DNA of 64,000 nucleotides from the NCBI RefSeq assembly GCF_900186975.1, contig NZ_LT906441.1, positions 186,001 to 250,000 of the forward strand, read 5' to 3'. The translations under genes and the position numbers were made by a program. This stretch comes from Cutibacterium granulosum. GTDB lineage: Bacteria; Actinomycetota; Actinomycetes; Propionibacteriales; Propionibacteriaceae. The notes below the pieces were generated by a model. That model was given only the letters and a program-made list of their open reading frames with translations. It was not told the origin of the DNA and did not search any database. Below are positions 1-9,007 of this stretch, one piece after another (position 1 is the first letter of the stretch; every line of letters begins with the position of its first letter).

Positions 1-1285
1 TCTGGATGAGGATCTTGACGTCCATGAGCAGGGAGTACTGCTTGATGTAGATGAGGTCGAAGTTCAGCTTGGCCGAGAAATCCGAGGCGTACTTCCCGTA
101 CACTTGGGCATAGCCGGTGAGCCCGGCACGCACGGAGTGACGCAGATGGTAGTGCGGATTCTGCTGCTCGAACTGCTCGACGAAGAATGGCCGCTCCGGG
201 CGTGGCCCCACCATCGACATGTCTCCCACCAGGACATTGAAGAGCTGGGGCAGCTCGTCGATGCGCAGGCTTCGCAGATACTTGCCGACCGGGGTGACAC
301 GCGGGTCGTGGGAGGTGGCCAGCATGGGTCCGGACTCCTTCTCGGCGCTCACCGACATGGAACGGAACTTGAGGATGTTGAACTCCTTGCCACCACGGGT
401 GACGCGGGTCTGGCGATAGAAGACCGGGCCACGCGACGTTGCCTTGACGAGGATGGCCGTGATGAGCATGACCGGCGAGGCGAGGATGAGCCCGATGAGG
501 GCGATGAGGATGTCGAACAGGCGCTTGAAGACGTCCAGCTCGGCCGGGATGCGGAACGGGCTCACGGCGATGATGGCCTCGTCCTCGATGCTCATGATGG
601 TCGGGTTGACCAGCAGCAGATGCTCGAAACTCGTGGACAGGAAGATCTCCTTGTCCTCCCGCAGCAACAAGTCGTAGATGGCAAGCCGATCCTCATCTGG
701 TAGGTCGTCGGAGACGTGCACGGTGTCGAACTCGTCGAGATGGTCGCGGATCTGCTCCAGGTAGCTGCCATCCACCACATGGGTGAGACGGTGCCGCGAG
801 CTGCGGTTGGAGAGGAAGTTGACCACCGAGCGATTGAGCTCCTCGGCAGGGCCCACGATCATGACTCGTTTGACGCCCCGCAACTTCTGATATGTCTTGA
901 ACTCGAGAAGACGCCACAGCCCCAGCAGGACCGTGCTCACCGCGAAGTTGATGAGCAGCACCGATCTGGGAAACGCGAACCACCGTCCGACGAAGGTCAG
1001 CGCCATGATGAGGATCGTCACCAGGGCTTGGTCGACGACCGTGATGACTGCAATGTCAAGCAGCGTCTTGTTGTACAGCACATACATGCCAGACAGCGCA
1101 CTGACAAGGAAAAACGCGATGACTCCAGTGACCATGGCGGCCTTGGCGTCATTGAGGTTTCGTGCGGGAATGGTGAACCCGAAACGCAGGTAGAACGACA
1201 GGTACATTCCACCGATGAACACGCAGACGTCCACCAGAGCCGTCAACAGTTTCTGGGTTCGGCTGAACTCAACCTTGGACGACAC
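1..1285 (-). CDS. Bacterial sugar transferase (polyprenyl-phosphate glycosylphosphotransferase), 3' end cut by window edge
   Basis: Membrane enzyme that would load the first sugar phosphate onto undecaprenyl phosphate for an exopolysaccharide or surface glycan. The frame was read by hand from a GTG at 1285; AAGGAG sits about 8 bases upstream. The N-terminal half has several hydrophobic segments followed by a nucleotide-fold-like stretch (VMIVGPAEE). The C-terminal half is the transferase domain: a membrane segment (FDILIALIGLILASP), then FKRLFD, VFYRQTRV, KFRSM, LRIDELPQLFNVL and GDMSMVGPRPE, all hallmarks of Pfam Bac_transf. Translation is still open after 428 codons at base 2, so only a short C-terminal part is missing. 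Substrate sugar cannot be told; no glycosyltransferases are visible on this side of the window. Confidence 0.9.
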   Translation of the reverse strand, partial: MSSKVEFSRTQKLLTALVDVCVFIGGMYLSFYLRFGFTIPARNLNDAKAAMVTGVIAFFLVSALSGMYVLYNKTLLDIAVITVVDQALVTILIMALTFVGRWFAFPRSVLLINFAVSTVLLGLWRLLEFKTYQKLRGVKRVMIVGPAEELNRSVVNFLSNRSSRHRLTHVVDGSYLEQIRDHLDEFDTVHVSDDLPDEDRLAIYDLLLREDKEIFLSTSFEHLLLVNPTIMSIEDEAIIAVSPFRIPAELDVFKRLFDILIALIGLILASPVMLITAILVKATSRGPVFYRQTRVTRGGKEFNILKFRSMSVSAEKESGPMLATSHDPRVTPVGKYLRSLRIDELPQLFNVLVGDMSMVGPRPERPFFVEQFEQQNPHYHLRHSVRAGLTGYAQVYGKYASDFSAKLNFDLIYIKQYSLLMDVKILIQ

Positions 1286-1332
1286 TCAAAAACTCCTTCA
1301 CATGTCCCATTCGACGGCTCCAGCGACCGGAA

Positions 1333-2304
1333 TCACAGTTGTGGACGTACATGCAGCCCCACCTCAGGGTCCACCAGGATGGTCTGGCTGGCTGCAACAC
1401 CATCGACGGTGAGTACCGAGTCCACGGAAACATTGCGCTTGAGCAGCGCCAAACCTACCGGACCGAGCTCGTGGTGCAGGGCAACGCCACCGAGCTGCCC
1501 CACTTTTCGTCCCTCCAGGATCACCGAGGCCCCGGGATCGGGCAGTTCGGCGTCGGACCCGTCAAGCATGAGCATGGTGAGGCGCCGGGGTGGGCGACCC
1601 AGATTGTGCACTCGCGCCACGGTTTCCTGACCGCGGTAACACCCCTTGTCGAGGTGCGTGGCGTACAACCCGATCTCGTTGGGGATGGTGCGCGCATCGG
1701 TGTCGAGGCCGATGCGCGGGATGCCGGAAGCGATCCGCATGGCGTCCCAAGCGAGCACACCCACCGGTTCGGTGCCGACATGGTTGCCGAACTGCGCTGC
1801 CCGAGGATCGGCACGCTCACCCATCGGGACGATGAGTTCCGTCCCGCCGGCGATCTGTGAGGTCAACCGGGCAACCACGTCAACCTGATCGGTTGCCACG
1901 TCTGCCCCGGTCCACACCACGGCAAGATCTGCGTGTCGGCGCACCTGCACGCGCATCATGAATCGCATCGAGTCGAGCCAGGCGACGAGATCGTCACCAC
2001 GGCCCGGTTCGGTCCAGGCCCAGAAGGTGGTGCCGTCATCGACTGCGTGCATGACGTGCTCGATGTGCCCCTGGGGATCGAGGATCAGCGCAGTCGTCGT
2101 CTCGGCCGGCTGCAGGTTCTCCAGATGCTGGGTGGTGAGTGAGTGCAGCCAGGTGAGGCGGTCCGGCCCACTCACCGAGAACACCTCTCGGTTCGTCAGG
2201 GCCAACCACCCGGCGCCGTCTTCGATGTGACGCTGCTCGACATTGGGGTTCCCGACGTGCGAGACGAGTCCGGCGTCCGGTCCGTCGGTGAGGAGTACCG
2301 GCAT
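1333..2304 (-). CDS. ygfZ: YgfZ/GcvT-like folate-binding protein
   Basis: Tetrahydrofolate-binding protein of the YgfZ (IBA57) family, which helps assemble or repair certain iron-sulfur enzymes. The family signature K-G-C-Y-x-G-Q-E is present as KGCYRGQETVAR, and the GcvT-like fold is evident from SGPDRLTWLHSLTTQ near the N terminus. I place the start at ATG 2304 (MPVLLTDG) rather than at upstream in-frame codons, because it lies one base after the stop of the nitrobindin-like gene, giving a tight two-gene unit. The protein is 323 residues, normal for the family. The pairing with a heme-binding nitrobindin-like protein is common in actinobacteria. Confidence 0.88.
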   Translation of the reverse strand: MPVLLTDGPDAGLVSHVGNPNVEQRHIEDGAGWLALTNREVFSVSGPDRLTWLHSLTTQHLENLQPAETTTALILDPQGHIEHVMHAVDDGTTFWAWTEPGRGDDLVAWLDSMRFMMRVQVRRHADLAVVWTGADVATDQVDVVARLTSQIAGGTELIVPMGERADPRAAQFGNHVGTEPVGVLAWDAMRIASGIPRIGLDTDARTIPNEIGLYATHLDKGCYRGQETVARVHNLGRPPRRLTMLMLDGSDAELPDPGASVILEGRKVGQLGGVALHHELGPVGLALLKRNVSVDSVLTVDGVAASQTILVDPEVGLHVRPQL

Positions 2305-2305
2305 G

Positions 2306-2806
2306 TCAGGCCCTCTTGAGTTGCGCCCACATGTAGGGCTTGAGGGCGTCCCCCTCCACGGAACGGTCAAAGGTCCACAGGAGATCCGAGTTCACCTGCC
2401 CGTAGAGCCGTTGTCCGGCGGTGTAGGCCACCGAGGCATCATCGGCACGCACCACGGTGTCGGTGCGCATCTCGATCTTGGCCCCGTCGATCGAGCCGGA
2501 CCACAGCTCCGACCAGCCCTCCTGCGCCGTCATGACGACGGTGAGGCTCTTGGAGTCCACCCGCGGACGCCAGTACCCGGTCTCCATGCGTAGCGGACGT
2601 GCCGGGGTGCCGTCAGGGTTCTTGTGGTAGGTCTGGCAGATGTAGTGCAGGAAATCCCCACCGTTCTCGGTGAAATCGATCTGACAACCGAATTCGAACT
2701 GGGTGCCATCGGTCTCGGCACCATGCCCGTCACCTTCCCAGTGGCCAATCATCCAGGCCAAGGGCATGAGATCGCGATTCAGATCGTCGGGAATGTGAAA
2801 GACCAT
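2306..2806 (-). CDS. FABP/nitrobindin-like beta-barrel protein (DUF1794)
   Basis: A 166-residue protein of the actinobacterial FABP-like/nitrobindin family, a ten-stranded barrel that in characterised members binds heme and can isomerise peroxynitrite or bind NO. The diagnostic GxWxGxG motif is seen as GHWEGDGHG around residue 21, and the C-terminal half has the barrel-closing pattern ending in YMWAQLKRA. Start ATG 2806 is preceded by GAGGA. It is directly upstream of, and nearly abutting, the YgfZ-like gene. Family assignment is firm from the motif; a heme or NO role is inferred from relatives and fits the heme-rich window. Confidence 0.85.
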   Translation of the reverse strand: MVFHIPDDLNRDLMPLAWMIGHWEGDGHGAETDGTQFEFGCQIDFTENGGDFLHYICQTYHKNPDGTPARPLRMETGYWRPRVDSKSLTVVMTAQEGWSELWSGSIDGAKIEMRTDTVVRADDASVAYTAGQRLYGQVNSDLLWTFDRSVEGDALKPYMWAQLKRA

Positions 2807-2839
2807 GAGTCCTCTACTGCTCTACTTCTTGACATGACG

Positions 2840-2944
2840 TCACCGCCTGCCACGTCGGCAGAACGCGGTGATGACCCACGACCCCAATGTCACAGCAGTT
2901 CCCAGACACAGCGCTACGAGCACGACGAGATCGGTGATGGCCAC
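2840..2944 (-). CDS. Possible 34-residue single-pass membrane protein
   Basis: A very short frame from GTG 2944 to TGA 2840. It encodes one hydrophobic helix (LVVLVALCLGTAVTLG then SWVITAF) followed by a basic tail CRRGRR, the topology of small single-pass membrane proteins. There is no Shine-Dalgarno, but a -10-like TAGACT (2951-2956 on this strand) lies exactly 6 bases before the GTG, the spacing of leaderless actinobacterial transcripts. An in-frame stop lies just upstream, so the start is forced. The nitrobindin-like gene begins 33 bases downstream with its own GAGGA, so the two may be co-transcribed. Not assigned to any family; it could be a chance frame. Confidence 0.4.
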   Translation of the reverse strand: MAITDLVVLVALCLGTAVTLGSWVITAFCRRGRR

Positions 2945-3238
2945 CCATCAAGTCTACGGGATCAACAAGGAACTCCCACGTCTCATCGCCCACAGCGCTG
3001 GAAATCCACCGTAGGATGTGTGCTCGTATCAACGAACCATCGGCACCGTTCGCGTTGTCGGGACGGTGGGACCGAATCGCCGGCCCCGTAACCCAAGGAC
3101 CGACCCCTGCAAGCAGCGGACCGACCTCGGATCAGGGCAACCTGCCGATCAGCAGGTGCAGTCCGAGGAGGCCGTACGTCCCATTCCACCTCACCCGGGC
3201 AATTGCCGCACCCAGGTGATCCACCACGAGGAGGAACC

Positions 3239-3676
3239 ATGCGCGTCGTCATCCAGCGAGCCGCCAGTGCCGATGTCACGGTGGACGGTGACGTCGTCGG
3301 CGAACTGACCTCGCCCGGGCTGCTCGTCCTGGCTGGCATCACCCACACCGACACCTCGGACGTTGTCGAGAAGGTCGCACGAAAGATCTGGAGCCTACGC
3401 ATCCTCGACGAGGAGAGGTCCGCCAGTGACACTGACGCCCCGATCCTCGTCGTGAGCCAGTTCACGCTCTACGCCGCCACTCGGAAAGGACGCCGTCCCT
3501 CCTGGAGCGCGGCGGCCCCCGGCCCGGTCTCCGAACCGCTCGTCGATCATCTGGTGCAATGCCTGAGAGATCTTGGTGCGCACGTGGAGACGGGAAGGTT
3601 CGGGGCAGACATGAAGGTCCACCTGGTCAATGACGGGCCGGTCACCATCATCATCGACTCAGACAACTGGGACTGA
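3239..3676 (+). CDS. dtd: D-aminoacyl-tRNA deacylase
   Basis: Dtd hydrolyses D-aminoacyl-tRNA, and glycyl-tRNA(Ala), to keep D-amino acids out of protein. The 145-residue length is exactly the family's. The N terminus [17 protein letters not shown], the catalytic SQFTLYA segment and the C-terminal NDGPVT motif that forms the gatekeeper in the dimer are all present. The start ATG 3239 follows an unmistakable GAGGAGG. The gene is transcribed alone and converges with the gene at 3734. Confidence 0.95.
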   Translation: MRVVIQRAASADVTVDGDVVGELTSPGLLVLAGITHTDTSDVVEKVARKIWSLRILDEERSASDTDAPILVVSQFTLYAATRKGRRPSWSAAAPGPVSEPLVDHLVQCLRDLGAHVETGRFGADMKVHLVNDGPVTIIIDSDNWD

Positions 3677-3733
3677 CGCACCCACGCCCCGACAGGCGCC
3701 ATGAGGGCGAGGAGCGGGGAGGCTGGCGACGAG

Positions 3734-4609
3734 CTACTTGGCGGTCAGCACGGCGACCTGGGACAGCAGCACCGCGTCCCTGCTCGCCATGTCCTCCCCC
3801 GGCAGCGTGGAGTCGATGATTGTCATGACGATGCCACCATGTACCCGGGTGGGAGCGATCATGACGGTCTGGAACGTCGGGGAGTCATCGGTGAGATCCT
3901 GGATGAACCATTCGCCGTCGGGAAGGTCCCACCGCACCTTGAGCACTCGACGGTACTGGGGATACAGATCCACCCCATCTGTCTTCTTGGCATAGCCATT
4001 GATGAGCCCCACTCCCACCACCGCCGTACCGTCGGGCACCTTGAGGGTGATCTTCTGCCCGTTCGCCGAGCCGTCACATCGCCAGGCGGTCTGGGAGGAT
4101 CCGTCAACCAGATTGGCCGGCTGGTAAGTCACCAAGCCCCCCTTGATGCCACCGCGTGGATCGGCTGTGCAGGTGGCGCTCGCCGTGATCGACGTCACTG
4201 GCCTGCTCTGCCCGGTGTAGGGGGCAGGGGCATCCGTGACATTGTCCGCCGGCACGGAGACGACGGAGTCCGGTGCCCCAGAGTCGATGCCGGACGACCT
4301 GACCACGACGGTGCCCACCAGGATCCCCACCGCCAGAGCGAGCAGGACCCAGAGCATCCACCCACGGTGAAAGGCCCGGGTGGCACTGGACGGTGAAGCC
4401 TGGTCCATCCGGTGACCGACGACCACGGATCGTCCACCCTGCTCGTCACGATCCAGGTGAACCCGGCCGTGTGTCTCCAGGTCCTTGGCACGGCGGGAGA
4501 ACCTGCGATACCTGTTCCTCTCCCCCTGCTCAGAACTGGCGTGCTGCTCGTCCTCGTCCGGCTGCTCATGGGAACCGGGACGAAACCAGTCGTCGGGCAG
4601 GTCCTTCAT
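3734..4609 (-). CDS. Membrane-anchored protein with discoidin-like (NADase-type glycan-binding) ectodomain
   Basis: About 291 residues. A charged cytoplasmic N terminus (to about residue 95) contains many acidic and basic residues; a transmembrane helix follows (WMLWVLLALAVGILVGTVVV), then a Pro/Thr/Ser linker, and the rest looks like a secreted beta-sandwich: DGSSQTAWRCDGSANGQKIT, VVGVGLINGYAKKT, VLKVRWDLPDGEW. That pattern (aspartate-rich start, TAW, VGLINGY) matches the discoidin-like domain annotated as NADase-type glycan-binding in related actinobacteria. Start ATG 4609 has GGAGG upstream; more upstream in-frame codons lack one. Probably a surface carbohydrate-binding protein. Ligand unknown. 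Confidence 0.7.
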   Translation of the reverse strand: MKDLPDDWFRPGSHEQPDEDEQHASSEQGERNRYRRFSRRAKDLETHGRVHLDRDEQGGRSVVVGHRMDQASPSSATRAFHRGWMLWVLLALAVGILVGTVVVRSSGIDSGAPDSVVSVPADNVTDAPAPYTGQSRPVTSITASATCTADPRGGIKGGLVTYQPANLVDGSSQTAWRCDGSANGQKITLKVPDGTAVVGVGLINGYAKKTDGVDLYPQYRRVLKVRWDLPDGEWFIQDLTDDSPTFQTVMIAPTRVHGGIVMTIIDSTLPGEDMASRDAVLLSQVAVLTAK

Positions 4610-4804
4610 CACACCTCCGATGGTACCCACGCCCGGGCCTGATCCCCGTCCTCCTCGCTGGGGCCTGATCCTCATCACCAGGAAAGCTCATGGTTCGGAA
4701 TTGTGGAGTGGGCCGGCTCACCGAGCTGGCAGCTGCACAGTCACCCGAAGGGTTGGCACAATGTCCGTGCAGTCGTGTTCTGGTCAACTGGCGAGGAGGA
4801 ACCC

Positions 4805-5578
4805 GTGGCGCGGATCGCGTTCTTCACCCATGAGACCACTCCATCACCCGACGCCCTGACCCTGCTCGACCATGAGATCGAACTACTGCCGCTGAATCCA
4901 GCAACGACACCACTCACCGGAACCAGGCCAGTGCGCCGATCCATGGCGGGTCGTGGTGCCACGGCATCTGCTGACGCCACGGCCGCTGGCAGCGCGACGT
5001 CGGGAGCCGACTCCGGCGCTCCCGGCCCCAGCCCCATCAGCCTGGCCACGGCAGCCGACCTCGCCCTCGTCGATTATCGGACTGCTCCTGGTGATGCCCG
5101 TCAGATGTGCGCCAGAATGGCTGCCGCTGGCCTGCGCAGACCGATCGTCGCGCTGGTACCTCAGGAAGCCCTGCCGATGCTCAGCCCCCAGTGGGGGGTC
5201 GACGACTTCCTCGTCGAGACTGCCAGCCCCCTCGAGATGGATGCCCGGATCAGGTTCATCCTGGCTGGCCCCGACGACTCACTCGTCACTGCGGGGCCAT
5301 TCGTCATCGACGAGGACGGGTACACCGCGACGGTGGGCGGCATGAGCCTCGACCTCACGTACACCGAATTCGAACTGTTGAAGTTCCTCGTGGCCAATCC
5401 CGGCCGGGTACTCAGTCGGGAAGTACTGCTGTCACAGGTGTGGGGCTACGACTACTACGGTGGAACACGTACCGTTGATGTCCACATCCGTAGACTGCGC
5501 GCAAAGATCGGCCCGGAGTTCGAGGGGCACATCCACACCGTCCGGTCGGTGGGGTACCGGTTCCAGGTCAATCGCTGA
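4805..5578 (+). CDS. glnR: GlnR-type orphan OmpR-family response regulator
   Basis: Global nitrogen regulator of actinomycetes. The C-terminal winged helix is clear (DLTYTEFELLKFL, LLSQVWGYDYYGGTRTVDVH, IRRLRAKIGPE), and the residues GGTRTVDVH match GlnR closely. The N-terminal receiver is atypical, as in GlnR: it retains the aspartate in ADLALVDYR but has no recognisable partner kinase nearby. An Ala/Ser/Gly-rich insertion of about 45 residues (about residues 38-82), not expected in mycobacterial GlnR, interrupts the receiver. Start GTG 4805 has GAGGAGGAA just upstream; earlier starts lack it. Position just before the phosphate block suggests nitrogen-phosphate cross-talk, which is inference. 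Confidence 0.82.
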   Translation: MARIAFFTHETTPSPDALTLLDHEIELLPLNPATTPLTGTRPVRRSMAGRGATASADATAAGSATSGADSGAPGPSPISLATAADLALVDYRTAPGDARQMCARMAAAGLRRPIVALVPQEALPMLSPQWGVDDFLVETASPLEMDARIRFILAGPDDSLVTAGPFVIDEDGYTATVGGMSLDLTYTEFELLKFLVANPGRVLSREVLLSQVWGYDYYGGTRTVDVHIRRLRAKIGPEFEGHIHTVRSVGYRFQVNR

Positions 5579-5690
5579 CCCTCAGGGACCTTGCCCCACT
5601 TCGGGAGCACCGACTGGGCTCACACAGCTGGGGCGGCGAGGCCGACCACGGAGCCCGGTGGTCACACGACATCGAGTGGCACAGAACAGG

Positions 5691-5696
5691 TAGATT
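5691..5696 (+). promoter_or_regulatory. Candidate -10 box for ppk
   Basis: TAGATT about 48 bases before the ppk start, in the gap after glnR, fits a -10 element (TAnnnT). No good -35 is visible 17 bases upstream, so this is a weak call. Confidence 0.35.
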
Positions 5697-5743
5697 GGTG
5701 CCGACACGTTTTCCACGAACTGATTCCGCCGAGAGAGGTGCAC

Positions 5744-7855
5744 ATGGCCCACCAGAAGGCATACCCGCCCGCGCATGACGCACAGGCGGATGCTGATCTG
5801 CCACGTCAACGCTACAGCGATCGTGAACTGTCCTGGTTGGCGTTCAACAGACGTGTGCTCGACCTCGCCGCCGATGACGAGCGCGTCCCGCTGATCGAGC
5901 GTGCGAAGTTCCTGGCCATCTTCTCCTCCAATCTCGACGAGTTCTTCATGGTGCGCGTCGCCGGGCTCAAACGTCGTATCGACGCTGGTGTCGCCGTGCC
6001 CACTGTCACCGGACAGATGCCACGTGACCTTCACGAGTCGATACTGGAGCGCACCCATGAGCTGGTCGCCGAGCAGGCTCGTATCTTCAACGACGACGTG
6101 CGTCCCGGGTTGGTGAGCGAGGGCATTCACATCGTCCGTTGGGTCGATCTCGGTGACGAGGAGAAGACGCGGATGCGCGCCCTCTTCGCCGAACGCATCT
6201 TCCCCGTACTGACCCCGCTGGCAGTCGATCCCTCGCACCCGTTCCCCTACATCCGCGGGCTGTCGATCAACCTTGCCGTCATGCTGCGCAACCCGACCAC
6301 CGGCCTGCAGCAGTTCGCGCGCATCAAGGTGCCCTCGGTGCTGCCACGTCTGGTGAGCCTCGGGCAGGGCCGTTTTCTGCCACTGGAGGAGGTCATCAGT
6401 CGTCACCTGGACCAGGTGTTCACCGGTATGGACGTCCTGCAGCACACAACCTTCCGCGTCACCCGCAATGAGGATCTCGAGGTTGAGGAGGACGACGCCG
6501 AGAACCTCCTCTTCGCCCTGGAGAAGGAGCTGCTGCGCCGCAACGTCGGGCGTCCACCAGTACGTCTGGAGGTGCAAGACGACATCCAGGACGACATGCT
6601 CGACCTACTGGTACGGGAACTCGGCATTCACGACAACGAGGTGTTCCGACTCCCCGCACCACTGGATCTCACCGGCCTGTTCTCCCTGGCCGACGTCGAC
6701 CGTGACGACCTCAAGTACCCCAACTTCCTGCCGATCACCCATCCCCACCTGGCCGAGGTGGAGACGTCCCAGCCCGCCGACATGTTCGCGGCGATCCGGC
6801 GACGCGACGTTCTCGTCCAGCATCCCTACGACTCCTTCGCCACGAGTGTGCAACGGTTCATCGAGCAGGCGGCTGCCGATCCCCAGGTGCTCGCCATCAA
6901 GCAGACGCTGTACCGCACCTCCGGCGACTCCCCCATCATCGACGCCCTGGTGGAGGCCGCCGAGGCCGGCAAACAGGTGCTCGCCGTCGTGGAGATCAAG
7001 GCCCGATTCGACGAGCAGGCTAATATCGCCTGGGCCCGGGTGCTGGAGCGAGCCGGGGTGCACGTCGTCTACGGCATGGTTGGCCTCAAGACCCACTGCA
7101 AGCTCTCAATGGTCATTCGCGACGAGGGGGACGGGCTGCGTCGCTACGCCCACGTCGGGACCGGCAACTACAACCCCAAGACGGCCCGTCAGTACGAGGA
7201 CTTCGGCCTGCTCACCAGCAATCCGATCATCACCGACGACGTCGCCCGACTCTTCAACCACCTGTCGGGCATGACGGCCGAGAAACGCTATCGTCGACTT
7301 CTGGTGGCCCCCGAGGGGATCCGCAACGGCATCATCGACGCCATCAACCATGAGATGGCGAACAAGGAGGCCGGCAGGCCAGCTCGCGTGCGCATCAAGG
7401 TGAACTCCATCGTCGACGAGCGGATCATCGATGCCCTGTACCGCGCCTCCCGAGCCGGCGTGCCGGTGGATCTGTGGGTTCGCGGTATCTGCGCTATCAA
7501 ACCGGGCATCCCCGGACTCAGCGAGAACATTCGGGTGCGTTCGATCCTCGGCCGATTCCTCGAACACTCCCGAATATTCTGGTTCGAGAACGGCGGTTCG
7601 CCCATCGTGGCCATTGGCTCGGCAGACCTCATGCACCGCAACCTGGACCGGCGAGTCGAATCGCTGGTGGGACTGTCCAACCGCACCCACGTCGCCGAGA
7701 TCGACGACCTGTTCAACCTCGCCTTCGACGAGAACACCGTCTCCTGGCAACTCACCGGCGACACCTGGACCCAGGTGTCGCGTGACTCGGAGGGCAATCC
7801 CCTCACCGATCTGCAGGAGGAGCTCATCCGTCGTAGCAGGATGCGGAGAAAATGA
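5744..7855 (+). CDS. ppk: Polyphosphate kinase 1
   Basis: PPK1 reversibly transfers the ATP gamma-phosphate to polyphosphate; it is a membrane-associated homotetramer in characterised bacteria. At 703 residues it has family length. Visible landmarks: N-terminal domain start [16 protein letters not shown] and [10 protein letters not shown]; the catalytic core with the autophosphorylated histidine in [10 protein letters not shown] and the second HKD-like motif near [11 protein letters not shown]. Start ATG 5744 (MAHQKAYP) has GAGAGAGGTG upstream. The gene overlaps the next by four bases (ATGA), so the two are translationally coupled, an arrangement conserved in actinobacteria and linked here to pstSCAB. 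Confidence 0.96.
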   Translation: MAHQKAYPPAHDAQADADLPRQRYSDRELSWLAFNRRVLDLAADDERVPLIERAKFLAIFSSNLDEFFMVRVAGLKRRIDAGVAVPTVTGQMPRDLHESILERTHELVAEQARIFNDDVRPGLVSEGIHIVRWVDLGDEEKTRMRALFAERIFPVLTPLAVDPSHPFPYIRGLSINLAVMLRNPTTGLQQFARIKVPSVLPRLVSLGQGRFLPLEEVISRHLDQVFTGMDVLQHTTFRVTRNEDLEVEEDDAENLLFALEKELLRRNVGRPPVRLEVQDDIQDDMLDLLVRELGIHDNEVFRLPAPLDLTGLFSLADVDRDDLKYPNFLPITHPHLAEVETSQPADMFAAIRRRDVLVQHPYDSFATSVQRFIEQAAADPQVLAIKQTLYRTSGDSPIIDALVEAAEAGKQVLAVVEIKARFDEQANIAWARVLERAGVHVVYGMVGLKTHCKLSMVIRDEGDGLRRYAHVGTGNYNPKTARQYEDFGLLTSNPIITDDVARLFNHLSGMTAEKRYRRLLVAPEGIRNGIIDAINHEMANKEAGRPARVRIKVNSIVDERIIDALYRASRAGVPVDLWVRGICAIKPGIPGLSENIRVRSILGRFLEHSRIFWFENGGSPIVAIGSADLMHRNLDRRVESLVGLSNRTHVAEIDDLFNLAFDENTVSWQLTGDTWTQVSRDSEGNPLTDLQEELIRRSRMRRK

Positions 7856-8763
7856 GTCACCGCAAGCCGATTCGTGCAGCTGGTGCCGTCGTGCTGCGTA
7901 CCCGAACAGACGGCACCCGTGAGGTGCTTGTCGTGCACCGTCCCCGGTACCGGGACATCACCCTGCCCAAGGGCAAGCAGCACAGGAATGAGCCACTGCC
8001 GTTGACGGCAGTACGTGAGGTGGCCGAGGAGACCGGCTGCCGAATTCGACTGGGAGTGCCGCTCCAACCGGTCGAGTACTCGATTCGCAAGGTGGGGCCG
8101 AAGGTGGTCTCGTGGTGGATCGGCGAGGCGCTCGAGGAGCAGGGGCACTCCCCCGACGATGAGGTTGACGAGGTCCTCTGGCTCCCGGTGGACAGGGCAG
8201 ATGATCTGCTCACCTATCCCTCGGAGCTCCAGGTGCTCGAGGAGGCGCTGTCGGTCCCCCTACCGACGACGATCATTGTGGTGCGCCACGGCAAGGCCGT
8301 GAGCCGCAAGGAGTGGGCCGCCGGAACAAGCAGGAAACATCGCGACGATGCCAGACGCCCTCTCGACCGGCGCGGGAAACGGCAGGCCGAGGCCCTCCCC
8401 CAGATTCTCGAATGCTACGCAGTGCATCGGCTGGTGAGTTCCAGCGCTGCCCGATGCGTGCAGACCCTCACCCCCTACGCCAAACAGATCGGGGTCGACG
8501 TCCGGGCAGACGATGAGCTCACCGAGGAGGTTCACGCCGATGACCCGGACCGCACCGAGGCCCGGATGCACCGCATCGTCGCCGACGCGCTGAACGACCC
8601 CGCCCACCCAGTGGCCATCTGTGGGCATCGGCCGGTACTGCCACTCATGAATCATGCCTTGGGGGTCGTCTACCATCCCATGTCAACAGCGGAGTGCCTC
8701 ATCGTTCACCTGGACAGGGACGGAAAATCACTTGCCGAGGAGCGGTTCGACTCGATCATCTGA
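7852..8763 (+). CDS. Nudix hydrolase fused to SixA-like histidine phosphatase (MutT1-type)
   Basis: Two-domain protein of 303 residues. Residues 1-140 hold a Nudix fold with the box G-x5-E-x7-REVAEETG (GKQHRNE then REVAEETG). Residues about 145-303 form a histidine-phosphatase domain beginning [13 protein letters not shown]. Mycobacterial MutT1, which has this architecture, hydrolyses 8-oxo-GTP/dGTP and diadenosine polyphosphates. Its ATG lies inside the ppk stop (ATGA), and pstS follows after 244 bases. Coupling to ppk suggests a role in nucleotide or polyphosphate housekeeping under phosphate control; that link is inferred. Confidence 0.88.
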   Translation: MSHRKPIRAAGAVVLRTRTDGTREVLVVHRPRYRDITLPKGKQHRNEPLPLTAVREVAEETGCRIRLGVPLQPVEYSIRKVGPKVVSWWIGEALEEQGHSPDDEVDEVLWLPVDRADDLLTYPSELQVLEEALSVPLPTTIIVVRHGKAVSRKEWAAGTSRKHRDDARRPLDRRGKRQAEALPQILECYAVHRLVSSSAARCVQTLTPYAKQIGVDVRADDELTEEVHADDPDRTEARMHRIVADALNDPAHPVAICGHRPVLPLMNHALGVVYHPMSTAECLIVHLDRDGKSLAEERFDSII

Positions 8764-8879
8764 GCCCTGAGGCGCATGTGCCATCTCGCGGCACGTACAT
8801 GACGACTGCCAACCCCCCGAGAACGAGACATCCGGGCCATCTCACCTGCTGCCGGACAGCGCAACGCGAGGGCAGCTTT

Positions 8880-8901
8880 GTTCATTTTCTGTTCACCTAC
8901 G
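8880..8901 (+). promoter_or_regulatory. PHO box (PhoP operator) and promoter of pstS
   Basis: Two adjacent 11-base direct repeat units, GTTCATTTTCT (8880-8890) and GTTCACCTACG (8891-8901), match the Streptomyces PHO box built of GTTCACC repeats. A -10-like TACGCT (8898-8903) overlaps the second unit, so the box replaces a normal -35, as at PhoP-activated promoters. The pstS start lies about 105 bases downstream. No phoR-phoP pair is in the window. Confidence 0.7.
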
Positions 8902-9007
8902 CTAGGCAATTCGGACACTTCGCTCTTCTAGCCTTGTTGCTGCCCGAGGTCTGGGAAGTCGACCTCGACGCGGAAATCCTGTTCCCCCTAGCATCCAAGG
9001 AATTCCA

